Source: an uncultured Pelagibacteraceae bacterium (GTDB taxonomy: Bacteria > Pseudomonadota > Alphaproteobacteria > Pelagibacterales > Pelagibacteraceae). Taken from it: DNA of 64,000 nt. Of this stretch, positions 27,563 to 37,022 are shown in pieces. Location of the stretch: contig CACIKE010000001.1 in assembly GCA_902587155.1 (NCBI GenBank), forward strand, positions 1 through 64,000, written 5' to 3'. Numbering within the stretch: the first letter of the stretch is position 1; each line of letters starts with the position of its first letter. Made by a program: the position numbers and the translations under genes. The notes below the pieces were generated by a model that was not told where the DNA came from, searched no databases, and worked only from the letters and a program-made list of their open reading frames with translations.

Positions 27563-28753
27563 TTATTTAAGCTTTTCCATTAATTTGTTTACAGTTTGCA
27601 TATCTTTAGAAAAGCCATCGCTGTCGTTTGTTTTTTTTATCCAATCCTTATTTAAATTTTTTATATTCAAAGAGCATTCATCAAATAACTCATATGTTGC
27701 AATATAAAATTTATACCAATCATTAATATTTTCAATTTGAGCGGGAATTGATTTTTGTATTACATTTTTTAGATTATTATTCATAAATACTTTATTTAGT
27801 TCAGGCTGAAAAATATTCAAATTAATAAATGTAGCCCAAAAAAATATATTATTAACATCAGATTTTTTTGCTAAAACTTTTTTGAAACCTCTTACACTAA
27901 TTTCAATGTTAAAATCTGGTTTTGGAAGCTCGATGTCATAAATTTTATCGCTATTAACAAATTGTTGTTTCATTTTTGCACCCACAGCCATACCTTCAGT
28001 GTAAGGAACGAGTGCTATATCATTATGTAGTGATAATCTTGATGAAAAAAGTTGAGCAAAAACATTTTTTAAATAGTTTTGATTTTTTTTAAATCTTTCT
28101 GGGATAAATGGTAATGATTTTTCCTCAAAACTTACTTTTGTTACTCCAGCTCTGAATTTATATTTTTCTTTTAAAATAAAACTATTAAGAATTTCCTCAA
28201 CCATAGAAAATGCATTAATATTTTTATCACCATCCATTGATTTAAGCCCTTTAGTATAAAAGGTTTTTATGTATTCTCTAATCTCATTTTCACTTAGTTC
28301 CTTCTTTGTGAAAAATGGCATTGAAACATCATAAGGTATTGCAGCTATTAATTTTCTAGATTTAAAATCATAAAATATTATTTGAAAAAACATTTGAATA
28401 TTGTTTAGATAAGTTTCAGTAATTGGCTCATATTCATAAAAAAAATCCTCATGATCCAAAACAACTGCCATAACCACAGACTCTTCAAGGCCTTTTTCTA
28501 TATCAGCAAAATTAAAATCAATTTTAAAACTTACTGGGTTGGTTTTTTTAATCGTATTAAGTAAGCTTAAAGAAATTATATCAATACCATTTTCATTTTT
28601 AATTTTGGTAAGAGGATCAGTATATTTTATGCTAGATTTATCTATGTAATTACCCGAAAAAGAAAAACCTGCATAAAAAACTTTTTTTTCACTTGCAATT
28701 ATTTGAGTAGGTAAAATTAAAAAAAATATAAAATAAAAGATAACTTTCTTCAT
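27563..28753 (-). CDS. Hypothetical secreted protein
   Basis: 396 aa; signal-like N-terminus; first gene of the CsgG-like cluster. Confidence 0.6.
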   Translation of the reverse strand: MKKVIFYFIFFLILPTQIIASEKKVFYAGFSFSGNYIDKSSIKYTDPLTKIKNENGIDIISLSLLNTIKKTNPVSFKIDFNFADIEKGLEESVVMAVVLDHEDFFYEYEPITETYLNNIQMFFQIIFYDFKSRKLIAAIPYDVSMPFFTKKELSENEIREYIKTFYTKGLKSMDGDKNINAFSMVEEILNSFILKEKYKFRAGVTKVSFEEKSLPFIPERFKKNQNYLKNVFAQLFSSRLSLHNDIALVPYTEGMAVGAKMKQQFVNSDKIYDIELPKPDFNIEISVRGFKKVLAKKSDVNNIFFWATFINLNIFQPELNKVFMNNNLKNVIQKSIPAQIENINDWYKFYIATYELFDECSLNIKNLNKDWIKKTNDSDGFSKDMQTVNKLMEKLK

Positions 28754-28816
28754 AATATGTGATCCAAAATTTAATTATAACTATAAATGAACAAGGATAA
28801 TATCTTATTTTTTATC

Positions 28817-29072
28817 TCTCTATGTGCTGGTCTTTTGCTGGTTTTCACAAATTAATTAAGCCCTATTTTCTAATCTTAGTTGAAAGCTAAATTAAAGTTA
28901 TAAGATTTTATAGGATGTTTTAGACTGCATCGGAATTCTATGGACTGACTTTAACTTCTATCCTTCAGCTTTTAAGTCCTTTGTGTCTACCAATTTTACC
29001 ACGAGGGCATGAGTTATTTTCATGAGTATTTATGCTAATATTTATAATTGAACAAGATGAATAGGTAAATTT
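28817..29072. repeat. Relic attachment region copy 3
   Basis: Parallels 23131-23427: tatgtgctggtcttttgctggttttca..gattttataggatgtttt..tggactgact..ttttaagtcc..acgagggca..tttcatgagtatttatgctaatatttataattgaacaagatgaata. Confidence 0.85.
28970..29009 (-). pseudogene. Partial tRNA-Leu(UAA), 5' half to anticodon loop, copy 3
   Basis: ttttaagtcctttgtgtctaccaattttaccacgagggca, one mismatch to intact tRNA. Confidence 0.92.
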
Positions 29073-29107
29073 TTAAATTTTCTCCTATATATATAATAAT
29101 AAGAGAA

Positions 29108-29908
29108 ATGAAAAAAAAATTTACAGTTGTAATTTTTACTGATTTAGATGGATCCCTTTTACATAGAGATACTTTTCAATTCGACAGCATCAAAAATTAT
29201 ATTAAAAGTCTTGTAAGCCAGGGAGTTATAATTATACCAAATTCAAGTAAAACAGAGAAGGAAATTGAAAAATTCAATTTAGAGCTTGGAATAAATCTTC
29301 CTTTTATTTCTGAAAATGGATCATCTATTCATGGATTAAATTTAATCACCTCTAATTTTCCAGACAAACTTATTCTCAGCAGAGAAAAAGAAGAGCTATT
29401 TAAAATTTTTGAAAGAAAAGTTCCCGAAGAATTAAAAGAAAAATGTTTTCAAATTTCAAAAATGAGTAAAAAAGAACAAGAAAATATCTTAGGACAAAAG
29501 GATGTAAGGCTCAAAGATGCTTTAAATAGAAAGTATAGTTTACCTTTTCTATTTAAAGGAAATAAAAATGAGAAAAATAAATTATTAAAAGTTTTAAATT
29601 CCAATTCATTAACGCTTCAAGAGGGTGGTCGTGTTTTAAACCTTTGTGATAATATTAACAAAGTTAAATCCATGAATAGAGTTATAAAAATTTTAAAAAA
29701 AACTGAGGATAAAGTTAAGACAATCGCAGTTGGCGACAATTACAATGATCTAGATATGTTAAAAAGTTGTGACATACCGTGTTTAGTATTCAATGATCAA
29801 TTTATTCAAGATCAAATAAACATTGATAATCTTATATTTTCAAACAAGCCATCACCTGAGGGCTGGGCTGATGTGATCAAAACGGCACTACTTAAATTAG
29901 ACTATTAA
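29108..29908 (+). CDS. HAD-superfamily phosphatase, mannosyl/glucosyl-3-phosphoglycerate phosphatase-like
   Basis: FTDLDGSLLHRD, PFISENGSSIH, VGDNYNDLDML. Confidence 0.8.
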   Translation: MKKKFTVVIFTDLDGSLLHRDTFQFDSIKNYIKSLVSQGVIIIPNSSKTEKEIEKFNLELGINLPFISENGSSIHGLNLITSNFPDKLILSREKEELFKIFERKVPEELKEKCFQISKMSKKEQENILGQKDVRLKDALNRKYSLPFLFKGNKNEKNKLLKVLNSNSLTLQEGGRVLNLCDNINKVKSMNRVIKILKKTEDKVKTIAVGDNYNDLDMLKSCDIPCLVFNDQFIQDQINIDNLIFSNKPSPEGWADVIKTALLKLDY

Positions 29909-29922
29909 GTTAAAAAACTGCC

Positions 29923-31143
29923 ATGGGTGACTTTTCACAAAATGGAATAATCTCAACTTTGCATGACTTTGGGACCAAGTCCACATCAGTCATAGAAAGT
30001 GAATTATCAAAATTTTCCAAACAAAGAAAAATGGAATTGATTTTACCATGCCTTTATTCTGAATTGGAGGGAGAAGCTTTACCAAAAATTGTTGAAGAAA
30101 TAAGTAAGACCAAATATTTAGATCACATAATTATAGGATTAGATAAAGCAAATGAAGCTCAAGCAAAAAAAGCTTGGAAATTTTTTAAAAAATTAAAAAC
30201 CCCTTTTTCTATTTTATGGAATGATGGTCCAGCATTAAAAAAACTTGATCAAGAATTAAAGAAAAATAATCTTGCTCCTAGTGAGCTAGGAAAAGGACGG
30301 AATGTTTGGTATTGCATTGGTATGTGTATTGCAAGGGATAGTGCTCGTTCAGTTGCTTTGCATGATTGCGATATCAAAACTTATGATAGGAGAATGCTTG
30401 CAAAACTTTTTTACCCAGTTGTAAATCCTCTTTTTAACTTTGAGTTTTGTAAGGGGTACTATCCAAGGGTGGCCAATAACAAAATGAATGGCAGAGTTGC
30501 AAGATTACTTGTTTTTCCGTTATTAACAGCTTTAGAGAAAACGATTGGTAAAAGTGATTACTTAAACTTTATGAAATCATTTAAATACCCGTTGGCTGGA
30601 GAGTTTTCATTTAGAAGAAATGTTTTACCAGAGTTAAGAATTTCATCTGATTGGGGGATTGAAGTAGGAATTTTATCTGAAATGCAAAGAAGTTTCTCGC
30701 CACAAAATATTTGCCAGGTTGATTTAGCTGACACCTACGATCATAAACATCAAGTTTTATCTTTAGATGACGAAACTAAAGGACTATCCAGAATGTCTAT
30801 AGATATAATTAAAACATTCATTAAAAAATTAGCTACTCAAGGTAATACCTTTAGTAGAGAAAAATTTAGATCATTGAAAGCGACATATTATAGATCTGCC
30901 TTAGATCTAATTGATATTTATAGAAGTGATGCAGCAATGAATGGTCTAGAATTAGACTCACACACGGAAGAAAAAGCTGTTGAGTTATTTGCAATAAATA
31001 TAATGAAAGCTGGAGAAGCATTTATTCAAAATCCAATGGATACTCCTTTTATACCTACATGGAGCAGAGTAAAAAGTGCTATACCAGATTTTCTTGGAAG
31101 ACTTGAAAAAGTAGTTAATGATGATAATAAAAAACATTCTTAA
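29923..31143 (+). CDS. Glycosyltransferase, probable glucosyl-3-phosphoglycerate synthase
   Basis: GT2-like sequence with YPRVANNKMNGRVARLLVFPLL and SDWGIEVGIL; neighbour genes. Confidence 0.72.
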   Translation: MGDFSQNGIISTLHDFGTKSTSVIESELSKFSKQRKMELILPCLYSELEGEALPKIVEEISKTKYLDHIIIGLDKANEAQAKKAWKFFKKLKTPFSILWNDGPALKKLDQELKKNNLAPSELGKGRNVWYCIGMCIARDSARSVALHDCDIKTYDRRMLAKLFYPVVNPLFNFEFCKGYYPRVANNKMNGRVARLLVFPLLTALEKTIGKSDYLNFMKSFKYPLAGEFSFRRNVLPELRISSDWGIEVGILSEMQRSFSPQNICQVDLADTYDHKHQVLSLDDETKGLSRMSIDIIKTFIKKLATQGNTFSREKFRSLKATYYRSALDLIDIYRSDAAMNGLELDSHTEEKAVELFAINIMKAGEAFIQNPMDTPFIPTWSRVKSAIPDFLGRLEKVVNDDNKKHS

Positions 31144-32867
31144 TGCTATTTCAAAAAAACCAAAAAAAAATTAGTTCTATACTAAGGACTATTTACAAAC
31201 CCTCTTTAAATGAAAGAGATATTAATCATTTAAAAAATCAAATAATACAAATAATCAAAAAATTTAATCAAAATAATTCAAAAAAAAAACTTACAATCTC
31301 AGAAAAAACTTCATTAGTAATATGTTATGGAGATAATATAAATTCAAATCAAAAAAGTTCTATTCAAGTTTTTCAAAATTTTTTTAAAAAAAATTTGAAT
31401 AAATACTTTAATGCTATTCATTTTTTACCTTTCTATCCTTCCAGTAGTGATAGTGGTTTTGCTGTAAAAGATCATTATAAGATTGAAAAAAGAATAGGTA
31501 GTTGGTCGGATATAAAAAAGATTTCAAAATCTAGTCATGTGATGGCCGATATTGTAATTAATCACTCATCAGCTAGAGGTTTGTGGTTCAAAAATTTTCT
31601 TAAAAAAAAAAGACCTGGCAAAGATTATTTTTTAACTGTTAATTCTAAGTTCAACACATCAAAAGTGGTAAGACCAAGAGATCACAAATTATTAAAAAAA
31701 ATAGATATCTTTGGAAAATCAGATTTTTTGTGGCGAACTTTTAGTGCTGATCAAATAGATTTAGATTTTAAGAACCCATCTGTGCTTCTTAGATTTATTA
31801 AAATCATGGTTCACCTAGTTAGTAATGGTGTCACGATTTTTAGATTAGATGCAATTGCTTATCTTTGGAAAAAAAATGGTACCAACTGTATAAATTTAAA
31901 ACAAACTCATGAAATAGTAAAACTACTTAGACTTATTAGTAATCTATTAAACGTTGAAACTATAATCATTACAGAAACAAATTTGCCAGAAAAAGAAAAT
32001 TTAAGTTATTTTGGTAAGAATGATGAAGCTAACTGGATTTATAATTTTTCTCTTCCGCCCTTATTAATCCATGCTTTTTTATTTGAAAATAGTTCTTATC
32101 TCAACAAATGGAGTAAAAAACTCCCCAATGCTAAATTCCAGAATAGTTATTTAAATTTCATTGCATCACATGATGGTATTGGCATGAGGCCTACAGAAGG
32201 AATACTGGACGAAAGATCATTAAATAATTTTCTTAAAAGATTAAAAAAAAATGGATCAAAATTTTCTTATAGAAAAGTTCAAAATAAATCTAGAAAAGTT
32301 TATGAAGCTAATATCACTGTTTTTGATGCATTAAAAAAATCAGATACTGATCCTAATGGAAAATTTTTTTTAGAGCGGTATATTTCAGCTCATGCAATAA
32401 TGATTTCTTTTGAGGGTGTTCCAGCTATTTATTTCAACTCTTTATTTGGCAAATCTAATGATGAAGCAAAATATGTAATTACAGGGAATAATAGAGACAT
32501 TAATAGATATAAATGGAGTTATGAAAATATTACAAAAAAATTAAACAATAAAAACTCTAAACAAAGTATATTTTATCAAAATCTTGGAAAATTATTAGAA
32601 ATTAAAAGAAAACAAAAAGCATTTCACCCTAATGCTAAAAGATTAAATATCAATCTAGGGTCAAAATTTTTTTGTTATAAAAGAATTAGTTTAGATAAAA
32701 AACAAACAATAATCTGTATCACAAATCTTTCTACTAAATTACAATATATTAAAATTAATAAAAATTTAATCAAATATAGAGATTTACTTGGTAGAAAAAT
32801 ATTTTTTACACTTGATAAAAAAATTAAACTAGATCCTTGTCAAACAATCTGGTTATCTAATAGATAA
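31143..32867 (+). CDS. GH13-family sugar phosphorylase (sucrose/glucosylglycerate phosphorylase-like)
   Basis: HFLPFYPSSSDSGFAVKDH, DIVINHSSA, FRLDAIAYLWKK, IITETN, ASHDGIGMRPTEGI. Confidence 0.8.
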   Translation: MLFQKNQKKISSILRTIYKPSLNERDINHLKNQIIQIIKKFNQNNSKKKLTISEKTSLVICYGDNINSNQKSSIQVFQNFFKKNLNKYFNAIHFLPFYPSSSDSGFAVKDHYKIEKRIGSWSDIKKISKSSHVMADIVINHSSARGLWFKNFLKKKRPGKDYFLTVNSKFNTSKVVRPRDHKLLKKIDIFGKSDFLWRTFSADQIDLDFKNPSVLLRFIKIMVHLVSNGVTIFRLDAIAYLWKKNGTNCINLKQTHEIVKLLRLISNLLNVETIIITETNLPEKENLSYFGKNDEANWIYNFSLPPLLIHAFLFENSSYLNKWSKKLPNAKFQNSYLNFIASHDGIGMRPTEGILDERSLNNFLKRLKKNGSKFSYRKVQNKSRKVYEANITVFDALKKSDTDPNGKFFLERYISAHAIMISFEGVPAIYFNSLFGKSNDEAKYVITGNNRDINRYKWSYENITKKLNNKNSKQSIFYQNLGKLLEIKRKQKAFHPNAKRLNINLGSKFFCYKRISLDKKQTIICITNLSTKLQYIKINKNLIKYRDLLGRKIFFTLDKKIKLDPCQTIWLSNR

Positions 32868-32868
32868 A

Positions 32869-33594
32869 TTATTTTTCCCAATCAAATCTTGGAAAAGAAT
32901 TGAAAATTTTAAAAATACCATCTGACCATTGATTGCATACTTTTGAATATTCATCGTCAGTAATATTTAAGCATTTTTGGGAAAGAATTTTATATCCATT
33001 TTTTTTATAAACCACAAAATCAATTGGTGGCCCAACAGTTAAGTCACTTTTTAAAGTTGAATCAATTGAAATTAAGGCACATCTAGAAGCATCTCCAATC
33101 GAAACATCAGGTTTAATTACTCTATCTAAAATTGGCTTACCATATTTAACCTCACCAATTACTAAATATGGTTTGCTATCTGCTGGTTTGATATAATTAC
33201 CCTGTGGATAAACTAAATAAAGTTCCATAGGTTGATCTTTAATTTGTCCACCGACTATAAAAGTTGATCCTAATAAAACTGTATCAGTATTAATTCCTTT
33301 TGGCATTGAATGTTCAACATTTAAGGATCCAACATAGGAGGCAATTTGATCAAAATCTTTACAAGTATTTAAATTTATAATTCCTGAGGTATCTTTTAAA
33401 TCTTTTTCAATAGACTTATATACGGCTTGTGAGGTACCTAAATTTCCTGAAGTAACAATAATTATTGTTCTATCACCAACATCATAAGTAAACATTTTAG
33501 AGTAAATGTTCACGTTATCTAAGCCAGCGTTCGTTCTTGAGTCTGAAGCAAAAACTAGACCATCGTTTGCTTTTATACCGATACAATAAGTCAT
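32869..33594 (-). CDS. Anbu-like proteasome-type Ntn hydrolase (start at 33594 so Thr2 is the nucleophile; ORF track extends to 33669)
   Basis: MTYCIGIKANDGLVFASDSRTNAG..; internal Met fits Thr-nucleophile processing. Confidence 0.8.
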   Translation of the reverse strand: MTYCIGIKANDGLVFASDSRTNAGLDNVNIYSKMFTYDVGDRTIIIVTSGNLGTSQAVYKSIEKDLKDTSGIINLNTCKDFDQIASYVGSLNVEHSMPKGINTDTVLLGSTFIVGGQIKDQPMELYLVYPQGNYIKPADSKPYLVIGEVKYGKPILDRVIKPDVSIGDASRCALISIDSTLKSDLTVGPPIDFVVYKKNGYKILSQKCLNITDDEYSKVCNQWSDGIFKIFNSFPRFDWEK

Positions 33595-33703
33595 AATCTT
33601 TAAGCAATATTTATAAATTTGCTTAATGTATAATCTATTTCTTACATAACAGGTATAACAATTATACAATTGAATTAATTAATTTAAAATTTGAAAATAC
33701 TGA

Positions 33704-35146
33704 ATGACTTCTAAATTATGGAAAGATTATAACGCTAAAAATGCATATGATGGTTATTTTACTGCAGATAAAAAACTTAGAAAACATGCAAAAATAATAT
33801 CTGGCATTTTAGAAAAATATGGCAAAAAGAAATTACAAGAAATTGAAAAAAATTGTCAGAGTACAATTAGCGCAAGGGGAATAAATTTTAGAGTATATGC
33901 TGCTAATAATAGAGCTGAAGAAAAAAAATGGCCTTTAGATATTATTCCAAGAATAATACCTAAAACTGTTTGGAATAAAATTTCTAAAGGTTTAAAACAA
34001 AGAGCCAAAGCACTTAATCTTTTTATTGATGATATCTATAATCAAAAAAAAATTTTTAAAGATAAGATAATACCTGCAGACTTAATCTTAAAATCTCCAT
34101 ATTACATAAAACAGTGTGAAGGGTTTTCGCCAAAGTTTAAGGCTTGGTCTAATATATCTGGTATTGATTTAATAAGAAATAAAAACGGAGAATATTTAGT
34201 TCTTGAAGATAATCTAAGAGTGCCTTCAGGTGTATCTTATATGCTTGAGAATAGAATGGTTATGATGGATGTTTTTCCAGAATTATTTTCTAGATATAAG
34301 GTTTCATCAATTCATCAGTACACAAATAAATTATATAATTGTATGGTTGAGTGTATTCCGAAAAAAACATCTAATCCTCATATGGTTGTTTTAACTCCAG
34401 GAATTTACAACTCAGCATACTTTGAGCACTCATTTTTAGCAGAACAAATGGGAATTGCTTTAGTTGAAGGTAAAGACCTTTTTGTTGAAGATGATAATGT
34501 TTATATGAAAACCGTTAAAGGACCTCTTAAAGTTGACTGTATATACAGAAGACTTGATGACAGTTTTCTAGATCCCAAAGTATTTAATAAAGAGTCTCTA
34601 ATTGGAGTGCCAGGTTTATTTAAGTGCTGGTTAAAAAAAAATGTTGGTATCTTAAATGCAATAGGGACAGGTGTTGCAGATGATAAAGTTGTCTATTCAT
34701 ATGTTAATAAAATGATAACTTATTATCTGGGTGAACAACCTTTATTAAATCAAGTAGAGACATATTTATGTCATGAAGAACAACAAAAAAAATATGTTTT
34801 AGAAAATCTATCCAAGTTAGTTGTAAAACCAGCAAATGCCTCAGGTGGTTATGGATTAATGATAGGACCAAAGGCGCCTAAAAAAGAAATTGAGGAGGTA
34901 AGACAAAAAATTTTAAAAAATCCAAGAGAATTTATTGCTCAACCACTAGAAGTGTTATCGACTGGTCCAACTATAACTAATAATAATATCGAACCGAGAC
35001 ATGTTGATTTAAGACCATTCGTTTTAACAGGAAAATCAAATTATGTGACTTCAGGTGGACTGACAAGAGTAGCTTTAAGAAAGGGTAGTACTATTGTAAA
35101 TAGTTCACAAGGTGGTGGATCCAAAGATACTTTAATTGTTGGTTAA
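33704..35146 (+). CDS. Circularly permuted ATP-grasp type 2 family protein
   Basis: GINFRVYAANNRAEEKKWPLDIIPRIIP, LVLEDNLRVPSGVSYMLENR, VVKPANASGGYGLMIGP. Confidence 0.88.
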   Translation: MTSKLWKDYNAKNAYDGYFTADKKLRKHAKIISGILEKYGKKKLQEIEKNCQSTISARGINFRVYAANNRAEEKKWPLDIIPRIIPKTVWNKISKGLKQRAKALNLFIDDIYNQKKIFKDKIIPADLILKSPYYIKQCEGFSPKFKAWSNISGIDLIRNKNGEYLVLEDNLRVPSGVSYMLENRMVMMDVFPELFSRYKVSSIHQYTNKLYNCMVECIPKKTSNPHMVVLTPGIYNSAYFEHSFLAEQMGIALVEGKDLFVEDDNVYMKTVKGPLKVDCIYRRLDDSFLDPKVFNKESLIGVPGLFKCWLKKNVGILNAIGTGVADDKVVYSYVNKMITYYLGEQPLLNQVETYLCHEEQQKKYVLENLSKLVVKPANASGGYGLMIGPKAPKKEIEEVRQKILKNPREFIAQPLEVLSTGPTITNNNIEPRHVDLRPFVLTGKSNYVTSGGLTRVALRKGSTIVNSSQGGGSKDTLIVG

Positions 35147-35151
35147 AATAT

Positions 35152-35553
35152 TTATTCAATAAGAGCTTTTTTTAAATATTTCATATTAAGTTTACAATCT
35201 TTGTACCCATGCTTGATTACATTTAGATATCTTTCTGTAGGAAATCTAAATGGCGTTTTTTTTGTCATGGTATAAGTCATTACTTTTTTACCTTTATACA
35301 GAAAATAATATTTTTTATATAAAATTGGATAATCCTCATAAACATCGAGTTTTTTTTCATCACTCTTAGAAATTTCAAATAATCCACCAGGTACTATAGA
35401 ATTTTTTTTTGGTTCAATATCAGCAGCTCTATACTTGCTTCTAAAAGTTAATTTAAAATCCTTGAGATTAATCTTTTTAATAAAAGTACTATCTTTACAT
35501 CTTCTCTTCATTTGAAAATGATGAAGATTACTTCCGTAAGCAAAATAAAGCAT
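35152..35553 (-). CDS. Gamma-glutamylcyclotransferase-like (AIG2-like) protein
   Basis: LYFAYGSNLHHFQMKRRC.., VPGGLFEIS, LDVYEDYP. Confidence 0.8.
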   Translation of the reverse strand: MLYFAYGSNLHHFQMKRRCKDSTFIKKINLKDFKLTFRSKYRAADIEPKKNSIVPGGLFEISKSDEKKLDVYEDYPILYKKYYFLYKGKKVMTYTMTKKTPFRFPTERYLNVIKHGYKDCKLNMKYLKKALIE

Positions 35554-36303
35554 TTATCTATCGACAACTTCTATTTTTTTATCACTAACAAATTTTAATA
35601 TTTGAGAATTACATTGATCGATTTTAGATTGATTCTCTGAACGAAGCACTATTGAAACTCCAAGTTTACCAGCATGGAAAAATGGATAACTTCCTATCTC
35701 GACATCTTGATTTTCCTCTTGTACTTTTGTTAAAGAGTTTGCAATTTCACTTTCTACTGTTTTTAAACTAATAGTGTGACTTAAGATAGGGTCACCCCCC
35801 ACAATCTTATTTTTTAGTCCACCCAACATTGATTTCATAATTGATGGTACCCCTGGTAAACAAAAAACATTTTCTACACTAAAACCAGGAGCTCCACTTG
35901 TTGGATTAAGAATTAAATCCGCATTTTCTGGCATCCAAATCATTTTCTGTCTTCCTTCATTAAACTCACCTGGCTGGTAATAAGCTTCTAATATTTTATA
36001 TCCTTCTTTATGGAGTTCGTATTTAAGACCAAAAGCTTTTGCTACTGATTGAGCAGTTATGTCATCATGTGTTGGGCCAATACCACCAGTTGTGAAAACA
36101 TAATTATTAGATTTCCTCAAAAGATTTAGTGTCTCTACTATTATATCTTCTTGATCTGGAATTATTCTAACTTCATTTACTTTTACACCAATGGAATTTA
36201 ACCATGTTGCTAATGTGCTTGTGTTAGTGTCTTGAGTTCGACCAGAAAGAATTTCGTTACCGATGATTAGTATCGCAGCATTTACTTTTGTGTTTTTGCT
36301 CAT
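35554..36303 (-). CDS. CinA-like MoCF/MPT-binding domain protein
   Basis: AAILIIGNEILSGRTQDTNTSTLATWLNSIG, TTGGIGPTHDDIT, PTSGAPGF. Confidence 0.85.
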   Translation of the reverse strand: MSKNTKVNAAILIIGNEILSGRTQDTNTSTLATWLNSIGVKVNEVRIIPDQEDIIVETLNLLRKSNNYVFTTGGIGPTHDDITAQSVAKAFGLKYELHKEGYKILEAYYQPGEFNEGRQKMIWMPENADLILNPTSGAPGFSVENVFCLPGVPSIMKSMLGGLKNKIVGGDPILSHTISLKTVESEIANSLTKVQEENQDVEIGSYPFFHAGKLGVSIVLRSENQSKIDQCNSQILKFVSDKKIEVVDR

Positions 36304-36323
36304 TTTATATGTATAATTCGAAT

Positions 36324-37022
36324 ATGGAATTTACCAAGTCTTTATTAAAAGGCAAATTAATCAAAAGATATAAGCGTTTTTTTGTTGATGTAAATCTAAA
36401 TAAAGAAATTGTCACCGCGCATTGTCCAAATACTGGATCTATGAAAGGTTTGCTAGATGAAGGTAATGAAGTGCATTTACTCAAGCATGATGATCCAAAA
36501 AGAAAATTAAAATATGGTCTAGAAATTATTAAGGCCAAAAAAAACTTGATCGGAATAAATACTCATAGAGCAAATAAAATTGTTCTCCACGGATTGAATA
36601 ATAACCTCATAAAAGAATTAAAAAATAACGATAAGATTAATTCAGAAGTTTTCTTTAATAAAGAGACTAGATTTGATTTTTTTATTGAAAAAAAGGGTCA
36701 AAAAAGTTTTCTAGAAGTGAAGAATGTTACTCTTTTCAGAGATGAAAAAACAGCTGAGTTTCCAGATGCTATTACAAAAAGGGGATCAAAACATTTACTT
36801 ACCCTTATTGATGCCATAAAGAAAGGCTATAAATCTTATTTAATATTTTTAGTACAAATACAAAATATGGAATACTTTAAAATAGCAAAGGATATTGATA
36901 GTAAGTACTATGAAAATTATTTGATAGCTAAAAAAGCTGGGGTAAACTTTTTGGCTTATAGATGTAAAATTAGTTCTAAAAAAATTTATATAGATAAAAA
37001 AATAAAAATTATTGATGAGTAA
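36324..37022 (+). CDS. sfsA: SfsA-family protein (sugar fermentation stimulation); ORF track start 36288, ATG 36324 more likely
   Basis: LIKRYKRFFVDVN..VTAHCPNTGSMKGLL, EVKNVTLFRD, FPDAITKRGSKHLLTL. Confidence 0.9.
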   Translation: MEFTKSLLKGKLIKRYKRFFVDVNLNKEIVTAHCPNTGSMKGLLDEGNEVHLLKHDDPKRKLKYGLEIIKAKKNLIGINTHRANKIVLHGLNNNLIKELKNNDKINSEVFFNKETRFDFFIEKKGQKSFLEVKNVTLFRDEKTAEFPDAITKRGSKHLLTLIDAIKKGYKSYLIFLVQIQNMEYFKIAKDIDSKYYENYLIAKKAGVNFLAYRCKISSKKIYIDKKIKIIDE

